Below are positions 1 to 5,545 of a stretch of 5,545 nt of DNA, piece by piece (within the stretch, counting starts at the first letter, position 1; each line of letters starts with the position of its first letter). The notes beneath the pieces were generated by a model. It was not told the DNA's origin. It made no database searches and worked only from the letters and a program-made list of their open reading frames with translations. The translations under genes were made by a program, and so were the position numbers. The stretch lies in assembly GCA_903868845.1 (NCBI GenBank), contig CAIPWS010000012.1, positions 1 to 5,545 of the forward strand, read 5' to 3'. Source of the DNA: an uncultured bacterium. Lineage in GTDB: Bacteria > Patescibacteriota > Minisyncoccia > Phycocordibacterales > PALSA-1337.

Positions 1-150
1 AAGACGTATTTGGAGTTCTACAACACCAAAAGAGTTCACTGTGCTTTCAACAACAAGCTCACACCACTTGAAGTATTAACCAAGTCAGATTATTATATGT
101 CTAAATTACCAGCAGAGTGCAGAAATGGGTGGGGTTATTCACAACATTGA
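1..150 (+). CDS. DDE transposase/integrase, C-terminal fragment (IS3/IS481-like), cut by window edge
   Basis: An open frame runs from the first base to a TGA at 148-150, giving the last 49 residues of a protein whose start lies outside the window. The fragment contains YLEFYNTKRVHCAFNN followed by LTPLEVL. This matches the C-terminal signature of the rve-type integrase core in IS3/IS481-like transposases, where an N-x-x-R-x-H segment and a TP-x-E motif follow the catalytic glutamate. The catalytic DDE residues are not visible, so activity cannot be judged. A C-terminal tail of about 20 residues (KLPAECRNGWGYSQH region) ends the protein. No terminal inverted repeat of the element can be identified, because its left end is missing. 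Its stop codon overlaps the -35 box of the promoter candidate for the tuf operon. The family call is fairly secure; the exact IS family is not. Confidence 0.75.
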   Translation, partial: KTYLEFYNTKRVHCAFNNKLTPLEVLTKSDYYMSKLPAECRNGWGYSQH

Positions 151-174
151 CAAGATTTTAGTACATGCTACTAT
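147..174 (+). promoter_or_regulatory. Probable sigma70-type promoter of the tuf-rplB operon
   Basis: A perfect TTGACA lies at 147-152, followed 16 nt later by TACTAT at 169-174. The -10 is preceded by TG at 166-167, one base upstream, which is the extended -10 arrangement. This is the best promoter match upstream of tuf and would start transcripts near 181, giving a leader of about 120 nt. The -35 box shares bases with the transposase stop codon (148-150). A weaker GATAAT at 266-271 lacks a matching -35. The promoter is predicted from consensus only. Confidence 0.55.
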
Positions 175-183
175 ATGCCGCAT

Positions 184-201
184 CGCTTACCAAAGCGTTT
201 T
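184..201 (+). promoter_or_regulatory. Small stem-loop near the predicted 5' end of the tuf transcript
   Basis: CGCTT (184-188) pairs with AAGCG (193-197) around the loop ACCA, followed by TTTT (198-201). It could be a weak terminator for the transposase gene. However, it begins only about three bases after the predicted start of the tuf transcript, so a 5'-end protective stem-loop is the more likely reading if that promoter is real. The stem is only 5 bp. Confidence 0.35.
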
Positions 202-224
202 ATTAACGTTTATTAACTATTAAC
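199..224 (+). repeat. Three TATTAAC direct repeats in the tuf leader
   Basis: TATTAAC occurs at 201-207, 211-217 and 218-224. The first two copies share the longer unit TTTATTAAC and are 10 bp apart, about one helical turn; the third is adjacent. The block is AT-rich and lies between the small stem-loop and the large leader hairpin. It could be a protein-binding array, an unstructured mRNA linker, or slippage-derived low-complexity DNA. Confidence 0.5.
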
Positions 225-231
225 AATTTAT

Positions 232-282
232 CTTTGATTCTCGCTATCTGGCTGGTTCATGCCTAGATAATGCGAATCAAAG
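232..282 (+). promoter_or_regulatory. Long stem-loop in the tuf 5' leader, candidate cis-regulatory RNA
   Basis: CTTTGATTC (232-240) pairs perfectly with GAATCAAAG (274-282). After a small asymmetric internal loop, TATCT (245-249) pairs with AGATA (265-269). GGC (250-252) can then pair with GCC (261-263), with T264 bulged, leaving the apical loop TGGTTCAT. No T-run follows the stem, so it is not an intrinsic terminator. It ends 18 nt before the tuf start codon. Ribosomal protein operons are often autoregulated through leader structures (L4 on the S10 leader in E. coli), so a similar role here is reasonable but unproven. No known leader family is recognised. Confidence 0.55.
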
Positions 283-300
283 CACTAAATCAATAATCAT

Positions 301-1491
<1,191 letters not shown>

Positions 1492-1530
1492 TACTTTCGA
1501 CCTGCTCCTTTATACTTTTAACCTACAATT

Positions 1531-1908
1531 ATGCCTACTACAGCAAAGGAAACCGTAAAGAAAGTTCCAGCTCGCGCAAAGAAGGTCAAGGCTGCTGGTG
1601 AGATTCCTCATCTACGCATACGTATACGCGCATATGAGCACAAGATCTTAGATGCATCATTGAAACAGATTATGGATACAGCTTCTCGTTACGACGTAGA
1701 AGTACATGGTCCAGTTCCTTTGCCAACGGAGATAAAGAAGTACACAGTGAACCGTGCTTCATTTATCGACAAAAATTCCCGTGAGCAGTTCGAGATGCGT
1801 GTTCACAAGCGTCTTATAGATATTATTAACCCAAATCCGAAAGTCATCGAGGCCCTCACAAACATGAGTTTGCCATCTGGAGTGAATATCGATGTGAAGA
1901 TGATGTAA
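1531..1908 (+). CDS. rpsJ: 30S ribosomal protein S10 (NusE)
   Basis: S10 sits in the head of the small subunit and, as NusE, also joins NusB in transcription antitermination. The core begins near residue 27 (HLRIRIRAYEHKILD) and contains GPVPLPT (60-66) and REQFEMRVHKRLIDI (84-98), both characteristic of the family. At 125 residues it is about 20 longer than the usual 100-105. The extra length is an N-terminal Lys/Ala-rich arm (residues 1-24), probably disordered and RNA-binding. The ATG at 1531 is the only methionine before residue 47, so the extension is likely real unless a non-ATG start is used. No Shine-Dalgarno sequence precedes it. It lies 39 nt after tuf and 27 nt before rplC, in the standard tuf-rpsJ-rplC order. 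Confidence 0.97.
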   Translation: MPTTAKETVKKVPARAKKVKAAGEIPHLRIRIRAYEHKILDASLKQIMDTASRYDVEVHGPVPLPTEIKKYTVNRASFIDKNSREQFEMRVHKRLIDIINPNPKVIEALTNMSLPSGVNIDVKMM

Positions 1909-1935
1909 ATTAAATAAATTTCCCGAATTACCGCC

Positions 1936-2562
1936 ATGAAATTCATTCTTGGAAGAAAGTTAAATATGTCTCAAATCTACGATGCCTCTGGCGCAGTAGT
2001 TCCAGTTACTCTGGTCTCTGTACAAGCAAACGTAGTCACAGATATTCGCACGAAGGAGCGCGATGGTTATGAGGCTGTGCAGGTTGGTGAAGGAAGCCGC
2101 AATGCTTCTCGCATCAACAAGCCTTTGAAGGGTCACATCAAGGATCTTGGCAACTTCGCAACACTATCAGAATTTCGTCTCGACGAAGCAACACCAGCAG
2201 AGAAGGCAGCCTTCAAGGTTGGTGGCAAGATAGAGGTTTCTCAGTTCAAAGCCGGAGATTCTATAGTTGTGAGCGCAATCTCGAAAGGTAAAGGTTTTCA
2301 GGGTGTCGTCAAACGCCACGGTTTCCATGGAGGTCCTCGCACACACGGTCAGAAGCACTCTGAGCGTGAGCCAGGTTCTATCGGAGGTGGTCTTCGTACG
2401 CACGTTCCAGTAGGTCTGCGCATGGCAGGACGTATGGGTTCAGATCGCATCACTGTTACTGGTCTTACGGTCGCTCACGTTGACCAAGATGAGAATATAC
2501 TGTATGTTTCGGGAGCTGTACCAGGTCGAAGAGGAACATTGGTAGAAGTTGTTGCCAAATAA
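1936..2562 (+). CDS. rplC: 50S ribosomal protein L3
   Basis: L3 is an early-assembly protein of the large subunit; its long central loop reaches toward the peptidyl-transferase centre. The 208-residue length is normal. The start MKFILGRKLNMSQIY matches the family opening. SKGKGFQGVVKRHGF (116-130), GSIG (147-150) and MAGRMGSDRITV (163-174) mark the central extension, and GAVPGRRGTL (193-202) lies near the end. The loop after GSIG reads GGLRTHVPVGLR and lacks the glutamine that PrmB methylates in E. coli L3 (Gln150, in an IGQNQTPG context). The start codon follows AATTACCGCC, almost the same ten bases as before rplW, with no Shine-Dalgarno sequence. It lies 27 nt after rpsJ and 43 nt before rplD. 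Confidence 0.97.
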   Translation: MKFILGRKLNMSQIYDASGAVVPVTLVSVQANVVTDIRTKERDGYEAVQVGEGSRNASRINKPLKGHIKDLGNFATLSEFRLDEATPAEKAAFKVGGKIEVSQFKAGDSIVVSAISKGKGFQGVVKRHGFHGGPRTHGQKHSEREPGSIGGGLRTHVPVGLRMAGRMGSDRITVTGLTVAHVDQDENILYVSGAVPGRRGTLVEVVAK

Positions 2563-2566
2563 GCAC

Positions 2567-2597
2567 AAGAATAAAGAATAAAGAATTAAAGAATAAA
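2567..2597 (+). repeat. Heptamer AAGAATA tandem repeat between rplC and rplD
   Basis: AAGAATA is repeated at 2567-2573, 2574-2580, 2581-2587 (last base T) and 2589-2595, filling most of the 43-nt gap. The pattern looks like replication slippage in a non-coding spacer. It leaves the region before the rplD start unstructured and purine-rich, with no Shine-Dalgarno consensus. Confidence 0.75.
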
Positions 2598-2605
2598 GCA
2601 AAAAC

Positions 2606-3337
2606 ATGGAAACAACAATATACAACACACAAGGTAAATCAACAGGGAAGATCTCTCTTCCAGAGTCAGTTTTCGGATTGCCTTGGAATTCTGACCTCGT
2701 TCACGAAGTGGTTCGCCTCATGAATTCAAATTCTCGTAATGCTATCGCCAACGTAAAGACTCGCGGAGAAGTCCGTGGAGGTGGTAAGAAGCCTTGGAAG
2801 CAGAAAGGAACAGGTCGCGCACGTCACGGTTCATCACGTTCACCTATATGGGTTGGTGGTGGTATCGCACACGGTCCTCGCGCAGACAAGAACTTCGATC
2901 GCAAGATCAACAAGAAGGCCCGCACAAAGGCTCTCTATACTATTCTTTCTCGCAAGATGAAGGACGGTGAAATACTTTTTATCGATTCTTTGAATATAAC
3001 AGCCCCAAAGACGAAGGATGCGGTTGCTGTCATAAAGTCACTCTCTACTATCAAGGGATTTGATAGATTGGTCACAAAGAAGGTCAATACAGCTATCATC
3101 GCTGTAGACAAGAAAGCAGATGCTGTTACAAAGAGCTTCAACAATATTGGAAATATATCTCTTGAGGAATTCCGCAACATCAACCCTGTTTCAGTCTTGA
3201 ACCACACATATCTTATCGTCACAAATCCAGCTGAGTCATTGAAGTCACTTATAGCTTCTGCCAAGCCTGCAAAGATAAAGCCTGCAAAAGTCGAAAAGGC
3301 CAAGGTCGCAAAGGTTACAAAAACTAAGACTAAATAA
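2606..3337 (+). CDS. rplD: 50S ribosomal protein L4, with C-terminal Lys/Ala tail
   Basis: L4 binds 23S rRNA and its loop lines the polypeptide exit tunnel; in E. coli it also represses its own operon. The family signature is clear: TRGEVRGGGKKPWKQKGTGRA (52-72) followed by SPIWVGGGIAHGPR (79-92), which includes the tunnel loop. The globular part continues to about LIVTNPAESLKSL (203-215). At 243 residues it is longer than the usual 200-210. Residues 218-243 form a tail rich in lysine, alanine, proline and valine with repeated PAK/AKV units, probably disordered. The DNA of the tail carries an 11-bp exact repeat (3263-3273 and 3278-3288), so it may have grown by duplication. It is separated from rplW by only 8 nt, suggesting translational coupling. 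Confidence 0.97.
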   Translation: METTIYNTQGKSTGKISLPESVFGLPWNSDLVHEVVRLMNSNSRNAIANVKTRGEVRGGGKKPWKQKGTGRARHGSSRSPIWVGGGIAHGPRADKNFDRKINKKARTKALYTILSRKMKDGEILFIDSLNITAPKTKDAVAVIKSLSTIKGFDRLVTKKVNTAIIAVDKKADAVTKSFNNIGNISLEEFRNINPVSVLNHTYLIVTNPAESLKSLIASAKPAKIKPAKVEKAKVAKVTKTKTK

Positions 3338-3345
3338 TTACTACC

Positions 3346-3732
3346 ATGGCATTATTCGGATCAAAAAAGAAAGAAGAGGTTAAGGTGAAAGGCGCAAGTG
3401 AAAAAGCGCAAGTAGTCACAAAGGCAGTCGCTGTTCCAGTTTCAAACACTGTTAACAATTCTGCTACATCAGCTATCATACGCCCACACATCACTGAGAA
3501 GTCTGGTTTGCTTAGCCAAAACGGAGTTTATACTTTCGTTATCACAGCAAAGGCAAATAAGAATTCTATAGGCAAGGCAATAAAGACTCTTTACAAAGTC
3601 ACTCCAGTCAAGATAGCTTTGCTCAATAACCCTTCCAGAAAAGTCTTCGTTCGTGGCAAGATAGGTTCTGTTCCTGGACTCCGTAAAGCAGTCGTTACGG
3701 TCAAGAAAGGGGAGAAGATAGACTTCGTATAA
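3346..3732 (+). CDS. rplW: 50S ribosomal protein L23, with N-terminal extension
   Basis: L23 sits at the exit of the polypeptide tunnel and is the docking site for trigger factor and the signal recognition particle. The core starts at IIRPHITEKS (44-53), the family hallmark, and continues through VYTFVITAKANKNSIGKAI and VTPVKIALLNNPSRKVFVRG to a lysine-rich end. At 128 residues it is about 30 longer than typical bacterial L23. The extra part is residues 1-43: MALFGSKKKEE, then a segment rich in Lys, Val, Ala, Ser and Asn with no predicted fold. The start at 3346 is favoured because it follows the rplD stop by 8 nt and is preceded by AATTACTACC, a close copy of the rplC context. No internal methionine could serve as an alternative start before the core. 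Confidence 0.96.
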   Translation: MALFGSKKKEEVKVKGASEKAQVVTKAVAVPVSNTVNNSATSAIIRPHITEKSGLLSQNGVYTFVITAKANKNSIGKAIKTLYKVTPVKIALLNNPSRKVFVRGKIGSVPGLRKAVVTVKKGEKIDFV

Positions 3733-3766
3733 TCATTCGCATTATTTTATTCGTAACATTTGTATC

Positions 3767-4627
3767 ATGAAATCATTCCGCCCAACATCTAAGTCTCGCC
3801 GCCATATGACAGTTTTGCCGTTCAAGCAGTATCTCACTGCTTCTGAGCCATACGCTCCACTCACGACTGGTTTCAAGCGTGATATGGGACGCAATGCACA
3901 TGGACGCATCACAGTTCGTCACAAGGGTGGAGGTCACAAGAAGCTCTATCGCATCATCGATTTCTTGTATGAGAAGAAGGATATGATAGCTACAGTCAAG
4001 ACTGTTGAATACGATCCTTTCCGCACAGGTTATATCGGTCTTGTGAACTACAAGGATGGAACAAAGCGTTATATCCTTTTGCCAAAGACAATGAAAGTCG
4101 GGAACTCATTTATAGTAAGTGAGAACGCTCCTATCCTCGTTGGAAATCGTCTGCCACTCAAGAAGATTCCTGTCGGTACATTTATTTACAATATTGAGAT
4201 CAAGCCAGAAAGTGGAGCAAAGCTTGTTCGTTCAGCAGGTTCATTTGGTCAGGTTGTCGCCAACGACGCCAGCTATACTCACATCAAGATGCCTTCTACA
4301 GAGATCCGCAAGGTTCACGAAGATGCTTGGGCTTCTATAGGTGCTGTTTCAAATGAAGAAAATCGCCTTGTTAATATAGGTAAAGCTGGTCGCTCACGCT
4401 GGATGGGTATTCGCCCAACAGTTCGTGGTACAGCTCAGAACCCAGTTGACCACCCATATGGTGGAGGTGAACAAAGACAAGGTCGCGGTCTCCGCCGTCT
4501 CAAGACTCGTTGGGGTAAGCCAGCAGGTAAGGGTCAGAAGACACGTACTCCAAAGAAGTATTCAAACGTATTTATCGTTTCTCGCCGCCAGGTTGGTAAG
4601 AAGAAGAGTAAGGTTATATTAGGATAA
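3767..4627 (+). CDS. rplB: 50S ribosomal protein L2
   Basis: L2 supports subunit association, tRNA binding and peptidyl-transferase activity. The 286 residues match the family in order: RPTSKSRRHMTV (5-16), GRNAHGRITVRHKGGGHKK (41-59), YRIIDF (61-66), EYDPFRTGYI (81-90), NIEIKP (142-147), GKAGRSRWMGIRPTVRG (205-221) and NPVDHPYGGGE (225-235). Residue numbers coincide with E. coli in this last motif, so the functionally important His229 is present, but His231 is replaced by Tyr and the following GEG reads GEQ. The C-terminal part, TRWGKPAGKGQKTRTPKK, is typical. The gene is 34 nt after rplW with no Shine-Dalgarno sequence. rplB ends the operon here, whereas rpsS normally comes next. Confidence 0.98.
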   Translation: MKSFRPTSKSRRHMTVLPFKQYLTASEPYAPLTTGFKRDMGRNAHGRITVRHKGGGHKKLYRIIDFLYEKKDMIATVKTVEYDPFRTGYIGLVNYKDGTKRYILLPKTMKVGNSFIVSENAPILVGNRLPLKKIPVGTFIYNIEIKPESGAKLVRSAGSFGQVVANDASYTHIKMPSTEIRKVHEDAWASIGAVSNEENRLVNIGKAGRSRWMGIRPTVRGTAQNPVDHPYGGGEQRQGRGLRRLKTRWGKPAGKGQKTRTPKKYSNVFIVSRRQVGKKKSKVILG

Positions 4628-4655
4628 TAAAGGCGAAAGAGAAAAGCGCAAGGTG

Positions 4656-4675
4656 AAAGTTAAAAGTTAAAAGTA
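4656..4675 (+). repeat. AAAGTTA heptamer repeats between rplB and the terminator
   Basis: AAAGTTA occurs at 4656-4662 and 4663-4669, with a shortened AAAGTA at 4670-4675. The purine-rich run continues to the terminator stem. The period of seven is the same as in the rplC-rplD spacer, although the unit differs. It looks like slippage-generated non-coding sequence. Confidence 0.6.
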
Positions 4676-4683
4676 AAAAGATA

Positions 4684-4711
4684 AAAGCAGCCTCGAAAGA
4701 GGTTGTTTTTT
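4684..4711 (+). terminator. Rho-independent terminator of the tuf-rplB operon
   Basis: CAGCCTC (4688-4694) pairs with GAGGTTG (4699-4705), with one G-T wobble, around a stable GAAA tetraloop. Six T follow at 4706-4711. The upstream run of A (4683-4686) can extend the stem with the T-tract and may give weak termination on the other strand too. It lies 57 nt after the rplB stop, so the ribosomal run ends here. Confidence 0.9.
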
Positions 4712-4721
4712 ATGTATATGC

Positions 4722-4748
4722 AAATTCGGACAGATTTTGTCCAAATTT
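4722..4748. repeat. Inverted repeat with GGACA/TGTCC core
   Basis: AAATTCGGACA (4722-4732) and TGTCCAAATTT (4738-4748) are inverted copies with one mismatch, around the 5-nt loop GATTT. Flanking ATAT on each side adds partial symmetry. It starts 10 bp after the T-tract of the terminator. It could be an operator, a secondary hairpin aiding termination or 3'-end stability, or a scar of a mobile element. No T-run follows it. Confidence 0.55.
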
Positions 4749-4804
4749 CGATATGTACTCAAGGTGTATATGTCGTCAGCAGAGTGCACTTTATGCACAT
4801 ATCA

Positions 4805-4832
4805 AAAGTCGTACCATTTTAAGGACGACTTT
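4805..4832. repeat. Inverted repeat AAAGTCGT / ACGACTTT
   Basis: AAAGTCGT (4805-4812) and ACGACTTT (4825-4832) are perfect 8-bp inverted copies around 12 nt. CC (4814-4815) and GG (4823-4824) inside the loop can extend the stem past a one-base bulge. No T-tract follows on either strand, so it is not a terminator. Its function is unknown. Confidence 0.45.
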
Positions 4833-5012
4833 CCGTATGTCCCCAAAAGTTATGTGGCGGAGTTACGTCATGTATAAATTCAATACAATTAGAAAAGCCG
4901 TCAATATTGCCCAATATGCTAATAACATTATCCTAAGTGGGGTTTTTCGTTATTCCAAAATGCAATCAAAATGTTACAATATATAATCATGATTCATAAG
5001 CTTATTAACAAA

Positions 5013-5041
5013 TTGAAAGGTGTCATAGAGAAGATAATAAT
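5013..5041 (+). promoter_or_regulatory. Promoter candidate for the membrane-protein gene
   Basis: TTGAAA (5013-5018) and AATAAT (5036-5041) are separated by 17 nt, matching consensus at ten of twelve positions. Transcription would start near 5048, about 30 nt before the ATG at 5078. A weaker alternative is TTGCCC (4907-4912) with TATCCT (4929-4934). Because the region is AT-rich, chance matches are possible. Confidence 0.45.
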
Positions 5042-5077
5042 GATGGCTTCGTATTAGTTTTGCGCCCGTCAAACAAA

Positions 5078-5506
5078 ATGAAAATCTTCACTGACAAATT
5101 TAAGGGACTTGGGTCTTTCACCATGTGGCGCAAGGTCACAAACTTTTGGTCATTGATATTTTTCTTAGCTATCATTTACGATTTCTTTGAAGATAATATC
5201 CTATCTCATACCGAGATCTTACTCGCCATATCTGCCATATACTGTGCCTCGCTTGCAATATACAGTGCAGAGAAAGAGTTCAGGAGATGGCATCATATGC
5301 ATAGCTCCATTCATCCTGGGGAAGTATATTCCATAGTGTGGACAGGTTTGATACTCGTACTTATCATCACAAGTATTGTTTTCAAGATTCCATATCACAT
5401 GCCACCAGAAGTAAGTGCTGCATATATCGCCATGATATCTATTCTTGCAATCACTAGGGAATCGAAGAATTTTTACAAGAAAAATAACCTTAAGAAAGGT
5501 AAATAG
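5078..5506 (+). CDS. Small multi-pass membrane protein of unknown function
   Basis: A 142-residue protein with about four hydrophobic helices: 21-37 (NFWSLIFFLAIIYDFF), 46-63, 83-102 (VWTGLILVLIITSIVF) and 112-126. A short charged N-terminus and a Lys/Asn-rich C-terminus flank them, and no signal peptide is evident. Polar motifs between the helices stand out: YSAEKEFRRWHH (62-73), HPGE (79-82) and PPEV (109-112). I recall similar hypothetical proteins in Parcubacteria-like genomes but know no function, and no catalytic or transport motif is recognisable. The ATG at 5078 is preferred. An in-frame TTG at 5060 would add six residues (MRPSNK) and cannot be excluded; neither has a Shine-Dalgarno sequence. 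The gene lies after the operon terminator and has its own promoter candidate, so it is probably a separate unit. Confidence 0.8.
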   Translation: MKIFTDKFKGLGSFTMWRKVTNFWSLIFFLAIIYDFFEDNILSHTEILLAISAIYCASLAIYSAEKEFRRWHHMHSSIHPGEVYSIVWTGLILVLIITSIVFKIPYHMPPEVSAAYIAMISILAITRESKNFYKKNNLKKGK

Positions 5507-5545
5507 GTCAATATGTTTACTGGGTTATACAGCCTACTGTCAGAC

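Larger units (their letters stand above)
4712..5059. other. Intergenic region without a convincing gene
   Basis: About 350 bases between the terminator and the membrane-protein gene. It is AT-rich and contains two dyads (4722-4748 and 4805-4832) and a promoter candidate (5013-5041). A 77-codon open frame at 4753-4986 has odd Cys/Arg-rich composition and no family resemblance. A 22-codon frame at 4989-5057 overlaps the promoter. I see no RNA gene, CRISPR or mobile-element end. A TATAAT lies at 4982-4987 without a good -35. Confidence 0.6.

Noticed and set aside
251..264. GGTTCATGCC resembles a tRNA T-arm sequence, raising the idea of a tRNA-like element bound by EF-Tu
   Set aside because: The 5-bp T-stem cannot form around it and no acceptor, D or anticodon arms are present; the bases are simply the loop of the leader hairpin.
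4777..4788. CAGCAGAGTGCA is shared with the transposase end at 110-121, suggesting a mobile-element remnant
   Set aside because: The match is only 12 bp, the flanks do not align and the reading frame differs; chance is a sufficient explanation.
4909..4947. GCCC ... GGGG followed by TTTTT as a second terminator
   Set aside because: The stem would be only about 4 bp with a loop of around 25 nt, too weak to support.
4753..4986. 77-codon open frame on the + strand between the terminator and the membrane gene
   Set aside because: Composition is odd (many Cys, Arg, Met, Tyr), there is no family resemblance or ribosome-binding site, and it spans the 4805-4832 dyad. It is most likely chance.
4989..5057. 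22-codon frame (MIHKLINKLKGVIEKIIMMASY), possible amphipathic small peptide or leader peptide
   Set aside because: Its second half overlaps the best promoter candidate for the next gene and no Shine-Dalgarno sequence precedes it. The length is easily reached by chance, although the amphipathic pattern is mildly curious.
5513..5545. ATG six bases after the membrane-protein stop, open for 11 codons to the window end (MFTGLYSLLSD)
   Set aside because: Eleven open codons prove nothing; it could be the start of a co-transcribed gene but cannot be supported from this window.

Overview
The window looks like part of a Patescibacteria (Candidate Phyla Radiation, Parcubacteria-like) chromosome. The evidence is indirect. 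The six translation genes have intact family cores but unusual details: a non-canonical EF-Tu switch I, Lys/Ala-rich tails on S10, L4 and L23, and an altered L3 loop. No clear Shine-Dalgarno sequence precedes any of them. TGA is used as a stop (in the transposase fragment), which argues against the UGA-recoding lineages. The assignment is inference from family knowledge, not a database result.

Layout. Positions 1-150 are the C-terminal end of a DDE transposase/integrase (IS3/IS481-like), cut by the window edge. Positions 147-300 form the control region of the main operon. It has a good promoter candidate (TTGACA, 16 nt, extended -10 TACTAT) that overlaps the transposase stop codon. Downstream lie a small hairpin near the predicted transcript start, TATTAAC repeats, and a long stem-loop (232-282) ending 18 nt before the first start codon. 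Positions 301-4627 hold a tight same-strand gene run: tuf (EF-Tu), rpsJ (S10), rplC (L3), rplD (L4), rplW (L23), rplB (L2), with gaps of 8-43 nt and no internal terminator seen. Positions 4684-4711 form a clear intrinsic terminator. Positions 4712-5059 hold no convincing gene but contain two dyads, a tiny doubtful ORF and a promoter candidate. Positions 5078-5506 encode a small four-helix membrane protein of unknown function.

How it works together. EF-Tu delivers aminoacyl-tRNA to the ribosome. S10 is a small-subunit head protein and also the NusE antitermination factor. L3, L4, L23 and L2 are large-subunit proteins around the peptidyl-transferase centre and the exit tunnel. The genes are probably co-transcribed from the promoter at 147-174 and stopped at 4684-4711. 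Two breaks from the usual order stand out. The genes that commonly precede tuf (rpsL-rpsG-fusA) are replaced by a mobile-element gene. The genes that normally follow rplB (rpsS-rplV-rpsC and onward) are absent here and replaced by a terminator and an unrelated membrane gene. I did not find a clear new multi-gene system. The most interesting items are the EF-Tu switch I variant, the structured leader in front of tuf, the interrupted S10 operon and the unknown membrane protein.
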